Of a stretch of 10,415 nt of DNA, positions 1-8,524 are shown one piece after another (within the stretch, counting starts at the first letter, position 1; each line of letters starts with the position of its first letter). The DNA is taken from positions 1 through 10,415 of the forward strand of contig SKIU01000084.1 in the NCBI GenBank assembly GCA_007116275.1, read 5' to 3'. A program made the translations under genes and the position numbers. The notes beneath the pieces were generated by a model. The model was not told where the DNA came from and ran no database searches. It saw nothing but the letters and a program-made list of their open reading frames with translations. This DNA comes from a candidate division SR1 bacterium. Its GTDB lineage: Bacteria > Patescibacteriota > Gracilibacteria > Absconditabacterales > Absconditicoccaceae.

Positions 1-2
1 TA

Positions 3-830
3 ACAAGAATGTCGAGAAATGATCATTCAGATGTACAATTGAAGCCTAGTGATGTTGTAATGCTATCTTCTTCAACTATTCCTGGAAATGAGAGACAGAT
101 GCATCGTATGATGGATAATTTGACTATGTTGGGGGTAAACTTAATTGCTACTACTGATATGGATATTCATGCATCTGGTCATGGTGGAGAAGAGGATCAT
201 AAGCTTATGTTGGCGTTAACTAAACCACAATTTTTCATGCCATACTACATCGAAGCAACAATGAGATATGCATACAAAAAAGTTGCGATGGATATGGGTA
301 TGCCAGAAGATAGAATCCTTATGCCGCATGAAAATGGTGCTATTATCGAAATGTATGATGATGTGGTTATGCTCTCTGATGAGAAATTGAAGTTAGATAC
401 TATCTTGGTTGATGGAAAAGGAAAATGACATCTTTCTGGAGAATATGTTGTGAAAGCTCGTCATATCATGGCACAAAATGGTATAGTTTCTTTTATTATC
501 AAAGTAGATACGCAGACTAAGCAGCTTGTAGGTAACGTACAAATAGAATCAAGATGATTTGTGTATTCATCAGAGGTAAAAAATATTCATACACAGATTG
601 TTGATTTTGTTAGATCTAAATACAATCAAAATGCCAAAAGACGTATGGATGTGAGAAGTAACCTTAGACTAATTAAAGATGATTTGTGATCGTTTATTAA
701 CAAAGTCATCGGAAGAACTCCAATGATTGTTCCTATGTTTGTATACATCAATAGAGATGCGAAAGATGATGTATCTGAAGAAGATGCAATCGTTGGTATG
801 ACTTTGGAAGAACAAGGAGGAGGGAATTAA
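3..830 (+). CDS. rnj: Ribonuclease J, C-terminal part (5' end outside window)
   Basis: RNase J is a metallo-beta-lactamase/beta-CASP ribonuclease with 5'-3' exo- and endonuclease activity in cytoplasmic mRNA decay and rRNA maturation. The frame is open from the window edge, so the ATG at 9 is internal; the preceding TR fits the family's LTR stretch. Visible landmarks are SSSTIPGNE (beta-CASP), the HASGHG motif at 168-185, KPQFFMP before the third metal motif, and a C-terminal domain with SRGFVY (549-566) and RTPMIVP. The frame ends at TAA 828-830. In-frame TGAs at 426, 555 and 687 must be Gly; the one at 555 is the conserved Gly of SRGFVY. Oddity: the usual P-V-H-G-E motif reads P-Y-Y-I-E (240-254), so the metal-binding His is replaced by Tyr. 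About 275 residues are present. A terminator follows, which makes this the last gene of its unit. Family assignment is secure. Confidence 0.93.
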
Positions 831-860
831 TTATTAATGATGAATTGTGAATTGTAAATT

Positions 861-889
861 ACTCCATGGTGAAAGCTGTGGAGTTTTTG
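861..889 (+). terminator. Rho-independent terminator after RNase J
   Basis: ACTCCA (861-866) pairs with TGGAGT (879-884). The stem can be extended by a G-C and wobble pairs around a six-base loop, and TTTTTG follows. It lies about 30 bases after the RNase J stop and ahead of mltG, so it should close the upstream transcript. The stem is short and partly wobble. Confidence 0.6.
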
Positions 890-969
890 TAATAGATGTT
901 TTTTATTGCTTTTTGTATTCTGTTTAGTAGTTTTAGAAGTGTTGTGTTTATTTTATGATATGCGTTTGT

Positions 970-2034
970 ATGTATCGTCGTGAAAAGAAAAAGATAAAGG
1001 TCGGGTGGGTTATTGTGTTTTTGTTTTTATCCATTGTTTTTTGGTTTTTAGCTCGTACTATTTTTGGTTCATTCTGAGTATATACTGATGTTACAGTTAG
1101 GTCTGGTGATACGTTTTCTATTTTTTATAGCGGTTTATCTAATCTGCAAATTAACCGCATCAAGTGGTATATAAGAAATAATGATATTGATACCGCTCGT
1201 TTGGAAGTAGGTGGCTATAGTTTTAGTGGACAATATACTCCTGCGTCATTTGTGGCTCATGTTCTGGATGGGTCAGAAAAAAATTTTAGTCGTGTGACTG
1301 TATTAGAAGGTTGGTCGATTTATGATATTGATAACTATTTGACTAAGGAATGATTGATCCAAGAAGGTAATTATATTTCTTATGTTACTCAAACAACTAC
1401 TATTCAACCTTTGCGTGAACAGTATGACTTTTTGCGTGAAGCAGGGTCTATCAGTTCTTTGGAATGATTTCTTTATCCTGATACGTATTTTTTGGATCAA
1501 GATGCAGATGTTGTTTCTGCTCTAGTTCGTGTTCAATTGGATACATTTAACCAAAGAGTTCGACAAATTATACAGGATGATCTATGATTTTTTTACCGTC
1601 GTTTGGCACAAGATTTTCCAAATGTAACTATGGATTGGTATGATATTATGACGCTGGCTTCTGTTGTTCAGAAAGAAGAAAGAATAACCTCTAACCAACC
1701 AACTATTGCTGGGATATTTCTTCGTCGTATGCAATTGGGTATGAGAATAGACGCCGATATTACACTTTGTTATTGACTTAAACAACCATATAGTGTTTGT
1801 ACTCCTAGCTATATTGCTCGTTATGTTTCTGATAGATCTAATATATATAATACAAGACAGAGAATGGGACTTCCTCCTAGTATTATAGCAAATGTTCCAG
1901 TTTCTGCCATTATGTCAGTTCTTGATTATGAACTATCTAATTATCTATATTATCTTCATGATCCTCGTGGACGTATTCATTATGGTTCGACTTTAGATGA
2001 ACACAATCGCAATAAACAACAATATCTACGTTAA
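970..2034 (+). CDS. mltG: Endolytic murein transglycosylase MltG (YceG-like)
   Basis: MltG is an inner-membrane lytic transglycosylase that cleaves nascent peptidoglycan and is thought to terminate glycan strands. The protein (354 aa) has a short basic cytoplasmic start (MYRREKKK), one membrane segment (about residues 11-33) and an extracytoplasmic YceG domain. Family signatures are VLEGWSIYDI, EGFLYPDTY, LASVVQKEE carrying the catalytic Glu (about residue 236, codon 1675), RRMQLGMRIDADITLCYG, YNTRQRMGLPPSIIAN and a terminal YGSTLDEHN. In-frame TGAs at 1075, 1351, 1465, 1585 and 1774 read as Gly; 1465 is the Gly of EGFLYPDTY. The frame ends at TAA 2032. An ATG at 955 is also in frame and would add MICVC; I chose 970 because the basic stretch then begins the protein. 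Neither start has a ribosome-binding site. A weak TTGCTT-N16-TAGTTT promoter match lies at 906-933. Confidence 0.93.
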
Positions 2035-2113
2035 TTTGTTTTTGTTATCTCATTTTGTATGTTGATGGTTTATTATATCAGGGTTTTAGCATATTTTTGG
2101 TTGCTTTTTGTTG

Positions 2114-2141
2114 TTGACTTAGTATATCTTAGTTGTATTTT
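2114..2141 (+). promoter_or_regulatory. Candidate sigma-70-type promoter for the surface-protein operon
   Basis: TTGACT (2114-2119) and TATTTT (2136-2141) are separated by 16 bases. The start codon is 15 bases after the -10 box, so the leader would be only a few bases long, consistent with the absence of a Shine-Dalgarno sequence. The site lies in the 122-base gap after mltG, where I see no convincing terminator. The same -35/N16/TATTTT arrangement appears on the minus strand at 8439-8466. The match is by eye in AT-rich DNA. Confidence 0.4.
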
Positions 2142-2156
2142 GTTTTCTGCCTGTGT

Positions 2157-2606
2157 ATGATGAGTAAATCTAGGTTATATACGACAGTGATAGCGTTGTT
2201 GGGTGGAATGATTTTTGCGTATGCTCTTGTGCAAATACAGCATAATCAGTCTTTTTTGCTGGGTGATATTATGCGTTTGACTTTGCCACAGTGATTTACT
2301 GGTGTCTATTATTCTCTTGATGAAGATTTTTTACAAGTAGGATATGTATGACTTACTCTATGAAAACCACTACTCGTAGAAGTTTCTTATAATACCGATC
2401 GTGTTGATCTTATTGTAGATCAAATGGAGAGTGATTATGATATATCTATTGTTTCTCATGATGATGGTTTGCTTCGTCTTTCGTTTATTCTTTGAGAAGA
2501 TACTGATATAGTACAAATTCCCTTTGTTAGTGATGAAGAATACCATATAGTAGTAAGTAGTGCAGTTATTGATGAAAATCAACCATTGGCAATCCAGCGT
2601 TTATAA
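2157..2606 (+). CDS. Small membrane-anchored extracytoplasmic beta-rich protein
   Basis: I do not recognise a specific family. The 149-residue product starts at tandem ATGs (2157 and 2160) and has a basic start (MMSKSRLYTT), one hydrophobic segment (about residues 10-28) and an outward domain of about 115 residues. That domain, with alternating hydrophobic and acidic stretches such as KPLLVEVSYNT, ISIVSHDDGLLRLSFIL and YHIVVSSAVI, resembles a cohesin or Ig-like beta sandwich. The likeness is only in pattern and is low confidence. TGAs at 2292, 2349, 2361 and 2493 must be Gly. The stop TAA (2604) is 12 bases before the next start, so it is very likely co-transcribed with the large surface protein and may act with it at the envelope. 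Confidence 0.8.
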
Positions 2607-2618
2607 TTATTGTATTAG

Positions 2619-4259
2619 ATGAAATATATTTGGTCTTTGTTGTTATCGTTTATATTGTTTGGGTGATCTGTTGTTCTTTGATCAACTATTCCTAGTGGTT
2701 TTATTGTAGAGGTGAATCCTAATGTTTTTGATGTTAATGAGGCAGTTGATGTGACTATAAAAGCTATTGATGGAGATGGTAATGTCATCACTGATTATGA
2801 CTGATTTGTCTTTATTGAACTGTTGACTGATGAATCAAACCTTACGTATGAAGATTTTGTTTTGCCTTGAGATGGATGAGCATGATTAGTATTTTTTGAA
2901 GAGGCTGATTTATGAGAGATAACGCTGTCTAAATCATTGATTATTAGAAAGAGTGGGTCTTATACTTTGCGAGTATATGATTTGGATGATGAGTCTGTTG
3001 ATGGACAAAGAAGCATTGTTGTTTGACAATCACAAGATAACGATATTTTACCTATATCTCTTATTGCACCAACCCCCTGATCTATAGAGACAGTTAGTTC
3101 TATTACTGTTTTGGCAGATGCAGTTGATTTGGGGAATTCTCCGTATCAAATATTAGTTAATGGTGTAATAGTAGATACATGAACTACAAGTGCACAGTGA
3201 TCTATCAATACTGTTATTACTGATATGACAGAGGGTGAGAACTCCCTACAAATCAAAGTAATTGATCTTAATGATATTGTTTTGTGAGAATCTGAAAGTA
3301 TTACTTTCAGCTATCAACCTAATACTGATGAATTTTTTAATGGTATCCAAATATTACCATCTACACAAGCAAAACAATGAGATAAACTTGTATTCAATGT
3401 ATCTACTAGCGATGCTGTTTCGAGTGCTGAATTGATTTTGTGATCAGAAGATTGAATCCCTATGGATATGGATAGTATTGGTACTTATTTGGCACAGGTT
3501 CTGATGGAAGATCCATGAAATGTTGATGTTTCGATCCGTCTTAATGCGGGCTGAAATATGAAACTTTATCAGGATGTTGCTACTCTTGAGATAGAAGAAA
3601 ATATAGCTATTGGATTGGTAAAGTTTTATACACAAGCTGTTGATAAAAGTTCATTGATGATGATGTGGCAAGTGCTTGGTCAGTCACCAAAATTTCTTGT
3701 GAACTATGGTGTTAATCAAAATAATCTTGATCAAGAAATTATTGTTGATACTAATGAAATAGAGATAGCAAATATAAACCCTGCTGAGGTTTATTATTTT
3801 CAAATAACGCCTCTTGATAATGATGAAAATATTATTGGTACTCCTTCAGATGTCAAAGAAATAGACCCCTCTTCATTACAAGCTCAAGTTACATGCTTAG
3901 TTGATGGTATTGTTCTACGTACAGAGGAAATTGATAATAGTTATTATTTTGTTTGGGATGCAGTTGAGAATGCTGAGAAGTATTTTATTTATAGATCTGA
4001 TAATGTAACTAGTATTATATCTGAAATGCAAAAGGTTGCTGAGACGACACAAACAAGGTTTGAATATCCATTTAATGCAGATGCGCTCAATGAGGAATTT
4101 GCTTATTATGCTGTCGTTGCTGTTTGTGCAAATGGAAAGGAAATATTAATCGATGAGGTCAAAGAAGTGCAAGTTTGACCTTATGATACTTTATTGATTG
4201 CTATTGTCGCATCAGTCTTGTTTTATAGTGTTTGGTCTTTGTATCGTCGTAGTATTTAA
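2619..4259 (+). CDS. Multi-domain surface protein with FN3-like domains and C-terminal membrane anchor
   Basis: The 546-residue protein has a signal peptide (MKYIWSLLLSFILFGGSVVLG, spanning roughly residues 1-21) and about 500 extracytoplasmic residues. Near the C-terminus a membrane segment (about 524-541) is followed by a short RRSI tail, so it is anchored at the C-terminus and exposed outside. By eye it divides into three Ig/Big-like beta domains (about 25-130, 140-232, 236-320) and two fibronectin-III-like domains (about 330-418, 428-517). The last contains the typical W-D-x-V-x-x-A-x-x-Y and YAVVAV patterns. Such proteins usually bind ligands or cells, but no ligand can be named. About 18 in-frame TGAs read as Gly, 17 of them before position 3558. 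Under the standard code only the part from 3558 to 4178 would be called. It follows the small membrane protein by 12 bases and ends 20 bases before the synthetase-like gene. Confidence 0.85.
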
Positions 4260-4279
4260 TATATTTGCTGTTTGATTAT

Positions 4280-7012
4280 ATGAAAAAATATCCTAAAAAA
4301 TATTATGCAAAATCTCATACTGATGCGTCTTTTGTCGGTAAGGCTTCTGTTTTGGCTACGAGTTATATTTCTTCATATAAACCTTGTATCAATGATGTTA
4401 TCAATGCTATAAAAATGCAGGTAAATACCTCATATTTGTCTGATAAAAATACTGTTCACGCTATATTTATTTCTTGTGATCCATTGTTAGCGATTGCGGA
4501 TGGTGTTGATTCAGTCGATCTTCATGCTATTGCTCATCGTTCGTATCAGGATATACATAGATATTTGTCTGCATTGTGATTGTTTGATTCTCATGCGACA
4601 CACATAGTTAATCATGATATATCATATCGCTATTTTTTGAAACAAACTATGCAGTCTTTATATGATACGGGAGTACTTGTGTCAGAAAATGTGTCATACT
4701 TTTGGGATTATAGTATTGGTTGTAGTGTTGCGGATCAAGATGTAAGTCGAGTACCTCGTCCTCGTACTTTTCATCGTATTAGATGTTTTATCGATAGTAA
4801 AAAGAACTCTATTATAGTATTTTTACCTGATATTCATCTTTTATTTGGTATTGTTGCAGTTGCTGTCAATCCTGAAGATAGAAGATATAAGAAGATGGTC
4901 GGGAAGGATATTATTATTCCACTTATTAATAAAATAGTTCCTATTGTTGCTGATGAATCTATATCTCCCAATGATTTTAATGGTATTGTTCCTGTGATTC
5001 CTGGTCATGATAGGGTAGGACTAGCACTTGCCAAAAGACATCAATTACCGCAAGATATTTTTGCGATAGATTCGTTGGGTGTATTTAGTGATCATGCTGC
5101 TATTTATGCTGGAAAACATTATAGTGATTTTTCTAGTAATATTATACAGTACCTTAAAGATATTCATAACTATGATGGATCAGAAAGTATCTCGGTAGAT
5201 GTTCCGTTTTGTGAAAAAACACAGTCATATCTGGGTTACTTCTTGCGTCCAGGATGGCTGTTTCGTTTAGATGCTCATCAACAAAAGTTGCTTGACTTTA
5301 TATCGAGTGATTCTTTTTCTCTCTCTGAAGATCAGAAAGATGTCCTGCGTGAGTCGATTTCAGAATATGATGATAGTATTGTGAGTGCATCACATGGGGT
5401 TACTGGTATTGGTCTCTTGAGCAATAATATAGATCCTTTTGTCTCTATTGTCTCTTTAGAGAAGTCTTTTGTTCCAGGGGCTCGTGCTTTGGCTGCTGTC
5501 ATCATAGACATGATTTATGACGGTTTATTAGCTCCTTCATTTTCTGTAGAAGACTGTGTGGATGTATTGTTTGCTGATACTCATGATCTAGGATCTCAAT
5601 ATATTGGATTGTTGCAGACTATATATGCAAAAGATAAAAAAATAGTGAAAGATATAGCTGTTTTATCTGATATATTTGTCTGATTGTGAACATGAGACCC
5701 GGCTGTTATGGAACAGTTTGTTGATATGATAGATACTCTTCCTATATTAGATAAGGATACGTATAATTACACACTTTGTCATGATTGTTCTATAGACTCA
5801 CAGGCAAAACTTTCTTTTGATTTTGTACAGCATATCTCTTCTGTTTATATGCGTCAACAAGGTTTGCGAAATGCTAATAATCGTTTCGTTATGGGAGAAA
5901 AAAACCTTCTTTCTTCATTTATTTCTGATTTTGTTGTTTCTGATGTTTTATGACATACTCAAGCTTCTCGGACTATATCTTCACAACACAGCACTACAGC
6001 GATAAATAAAAGAAAATCATTTAAGCAGCTGTGTATAGAACCATTACAATATCACTCTTCGGACACTCTGAGACTTGCTCTTGTTCATGGTAATATAGAT
6101 GATATACAACAGCATGAACTTATTGTCCAAAAAGTATGGAATGTTTGTAGATATGTGTATATGGATGTGATAGCATCAGGTACTATAGCGCATGCTTCAG
6201 GTTCTATGCCTATAGATGTAGTACAAAAAGATGCGTATCAACTTACTCCTTTTGATCAATGGATTTTGTATGCATTTATGGAAATGTACCAAAAATTGCA
6301 CGATCTTGATGATGTGGTTTTCCCGTTGGAGAATAGGATACAATTGATACAGCAATGTATTGTTGATGATTTTGCTATAAAGTATATAGAGGTTGTGAAA
6401 CAGAGAAAAGGACCCATATCTCATTGGGTTATGCTATTGTGTGTACACATGATTTGTGATCTTATGGAACCTGTCTTTCCTGGTATGATTCAACAGATTA
6501 GAAACCTTTTTGCTGATGTAATTTCAGGTCCATGTTTCATACAAGATATACGCATACCTTCAAAAAACTATAAGATACACTTATTAATGTTGATTGTTGG
6601 ATCTTTGAGGAAGATGAAGTCTAAGCTTGTTATCAAAAACCATGAATTAGTATCTATCTGCGTTCAATGATCTACTGATATTGTTCAGTTTATTAAAGAT
6701 AATCGTTCATTGTTGGATGCTATTGTTCGTATTCATGATATTGATTTTATTACCTTAGATCAGGATATATCTTCTGATTATTTGCAGGATCATGTTGTTG
6801 ATATTGCTCTGTGATTGAAGCTTTATACACCTGCTTTACCTGATATTGATAGGTTATATATTATTTTGAAAGAAAAGAATGAATATCTACAGCATTTGAG
6901 AGCACTTGTTTCAGCTTCTCAGAATCCAGATAAGGTATTGAAAATAGACAAACTTAAGAAGGAAATAGGTGAGCTAGAGTATAAAATTATGAAAGAAAAA
7001 CAGAAATGATAG
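4280..7012 (+). CDS. Degenerate valyl-tRNA-synthetase-like protein (probable pseudoenzyme)
   Basis: The 910-residue product has the length and domain order of ValRS. The clearest match is the CP1 editing domain: AVAVNPEDRRYKKMVGK, IIPLINKIVPIVADE and KRHQLP (about residues 191-255). Other matches are PFCEKTQSYLGYFLRPGWLF, IEPLQYHSSDTLRLAL followed by KVWNVCRYVYM (586-625), an anticodon-binding helical region (DQWILYAFMEMY onward) and a C-terminal coiled coil (about 854-909). Function-defining motifs are gone. The HIGH position reads about SYISSY (28-33). KMSKS corresponds to AKLSF (509-513) or KRKSF (577-581). TTRPET reads LPDIHL (182-187), and the editing HDPND reads HDRVG (243-247). TGAs at 4577, 5681, 5687, 5693, 5951, 6668, 6812 and 7007 read as Gly, the last directly before the TAG stop. 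There is no TAA or TAG in 910 codons, which argues against a decaying pseudogene. The start is the ATG at 4280 and lacks a Shine-Dalgarno sequence. Normal aminoacylation is improbable; its actual role is unknown. Confidence 0.82.
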
Positions 7013-7025
7013 TGATATACATTAC

Positions 7026-7055
7026 AAAAAATCCCCAGACATTGGGGATTTTTTT
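7026..7055. terminator. Bidirectional rho-independent terminator between convergent operons
   Basis: ATCCCCA (7031-7037) pairs perfectly with TGGGGAT (7043-7049) around the loop GACAT. A T-run follows on the plus strand, and an A-run precedes it, which gives a T-run on the minus strand. It can therefore end both the surface-protein/synthetase-like operon and the DsbA operon that converge here. Confidence 0.9.
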
Positions 7056-7084
7056 GTTTTTTACTTTTATTTGTCTATTATTTT

Positions 7085-7951
7085 TTATTCGTTTGCTATT
7101 AATATTTGTAGTTCTTCTTCAAATTTTTCTAATGGGAACGCTCATGGTATAGCAACAAACCTTCCAGTTTCTGTATCTATGATTACATTTCCTGGTGTTC
7201 CTCTTACGCCAAATAACGATTGTCATTCTGCCATTTGTGCTTTAACTTTTTCTGTATATTTTCCACTATCAAGACAGCTTATAAAATCGCTTTGATTTAT
7301 TCCTAATCACGTAGCAACTTGTATTATTCCATCTCTTGTGACATTATCTAATGTAAATATAGCAGCTTTCATATCATAAAAACTTTCTGCACCTTGTAAT
7401 TCGGCTGCACATTCAGTAGCTTCACTAGCTATTTGTGCATTTGGGTGGTTTTGTAATGGAAAGTGTCTAAGCATATAGTTTACCGTATCAGGATTAGTGT
7501 CAATAAGTGCTTGTATTGTTCCATTATCATGATGCCTTTTACAGAAAGGACATTCAAAATCAGAATATTCTAATACTGTATATCTTGCTTCTGTATTTCC
7601 TTGGATATATCCATCAGCAAGGATATTGTTTATCGCTTCTACTGATACACTATTTTGTCCTTGTGTAGGTTCTTGTGCTTGTGGTGGTTGATTATTGTTT
7701 GTTCAAGCCTCAGAACCTGCCATTTGTTCAAGAAGCATTGGAATACTCTCATTTTGTTGTTGTTTGTATTGATCAGATTTATAAAAATCCATAATTGCAG
7801 CGAAGTTTTCTGCTCATCAAGCTCTGAGCTTTTCAAGTTTTATTGCTCCATCTGTTTTTAATAATCATGCAAGAGCAACAATCAAATTGAGAACTAATAA
7901 GATTATAATAAGTGAGTGTATTTGGCTATTGTTATTTTTTTTCATCAACAT
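7085..7951 (-). CDS. Membrane-anchored DsbA-family thiol:disulfide oxidoreductase (Thioredoxin_4 type)
   Basis: This enzyme should catalyse thiol-disulfide exchange in exported proteins outside the cytoplasmic membrane. The 288-residue protein has a basic start (MLMKKNNNSQ), a membrane anchor (about 12-30) and a Q/N-rich spacer (about 60-102). The thioredoxin-fold domain begins with VLEYSDFECPFCKRH; the active-site cysteines are C134 and C137 in a CPFC motif. An inserted helical region carries C181 and C226, a pair often seen in this family. The cis-proline loop is RGTPG (P253), followed by VIIDTETGRFV. Seven TGAs read as Gly, including two in tandem in LRAGGAENF. The ATG at 7951 is used; the ATG at 7945 (MKKNNN) is equally possible and neither has a Shine-Dalgarno sequence. 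It lies 23 bases after the small basic membrane protein, in the same probable operon, and ends before the shared terminator. Confidence 0.92.
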
Positions 7952-7974
7952 GGTTTATTAGTATAAATAAATAC

Positions 7975-8400
7975 TTATTCAGGTATTACTTCAATATTTT
8001 CTGGTAGTACTGTAGGTTGTGCTTGTTCTTGTCACATGCCTTGTAGTGCTTGTAGTGTTTGTTCTATTTGAAATCTTTGTTGTTGTTTGAAGTTATCTAA
8101 TTCGTAGATCTGCTGTATGAGTTCATAATTTTCCATACCTCATACTCTTTGTGCTTCCATGTCAGTTAACGCTTTGTTTACTGTGTAGTTACTCACAAGA
8201 AACAACAATAACACCGTGTTTGCTATCAAAAGTAATATTGTTCGTGTGTTTGTTGAACTTCGGCAACTTGTACAACTTGCTGTGTTTGCTACTTGTGTAG
8301 TAGTAGTTGTTGCTGCTGTAGTCTTTTTGGCTGCAGTTGTTTTTTTCGCAGTAGGTTTTCTTCTTGTAGTAGTTTTCTTCGTAGTTTTTTTTACTGGCAT
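7975..8400 (-). CDS. Small membrane protein with histone-H1-like Lys/Thr/Ala N-terminal tail
   Basis: No family is recognised. The 141-residue protein begins with a strongly basic, low-complexity tail of about 35 residues built of KKTT, RRKPTAKK and AAKKTTAA units. This resembles histone H1 or AlgP-like tails that contact nucleic acid. A CTSC motif (about 43-46) and one membrane helix (about 54-74, TILLLIANTVLLLFLVSNY) follow. The C-terminal half is Q/E-rich and probably coiled coil (FKQQQRFQIEQTLQALQ), ending PENIEVIPE. The positive-inside rule puts the basic tail in the cytoplasm and the Q-rich part outside. TGAs after AQRV and in LQGMGQ read as Gly, and the frame ends at TAA (7975-7977). 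The DsbA-like gene lies 23 bases downstream. A membrane tether for DNA or RNA is one possibility; it is inference. Confidence 0.82.
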
Positions 8401-8438
8401 GTTTAATTGGTTGTATAAAAAGTAAAAGATGTACCTTC

Positions 8439-8466
8439 AAAATAGCTATATTTCATTTTAAAGCAA
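8439..8466 (-). promoter_or_regulatory. Candidate promoter for the basic-tail protein/DsbA operon
   Basis: Read on the minus strand, TTGCTT (8461-8466) and TATTTT (8439-8444) are 16 bases apart, about 38 bases upstream of the ATG at 8400. It has the same spacing and -10 box as the plus-strand candidate at 2114-2141. It lies in the 124-base gap between the O-antigen-ligase stop and this operon. The match is by eye in AT-rich DNA. Confidence 0.35.
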
Positions 8467-8524
8467 GTAGAATATGGTTTTTGTTTTATCTTTGGCTTGA
8501 CATAGATATAGTATCACGTTTTTG

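Noticed and set aside
811..822. AAGGAGGAGG, resembling a perfect Shine-Dalgarno
   Set aside because: It lies inside the RNase J frame (encoding QGGGN just before the stop) and no start codon with an open frame follows at usable distance; the terminator comes next.
4280..7012. Series of separate short genes or a decaying pseudogene
   Set aside because: The pieces are broken only by TGA, which is sense here; there is no TAA, TAG or frameshift, and ValRS-like domain order runs across all joints.
7071..7295. Plus-strand open frame rich in Ser and Pro
   Set aside because: It is antisense to the conserved C-terminal end of the DsbA-like domain and starts within the terminator T-run region.
8216..8425. 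Plus-strand open frame with a hydrophobic Val/Phe-rich product
   Set aside because: It is the antisense of the Lys/Thr/Ala tail of the minus-strand gene; low-complexity coding on one strand creates it.
8497..8513. TTGACA with a nearby TATAGT on the plus strand, looking like a promoter
   Set aside because: The spacing is only 5 bases, no -10 box lies at 16-18 bases, and no plus-strand gene follows.
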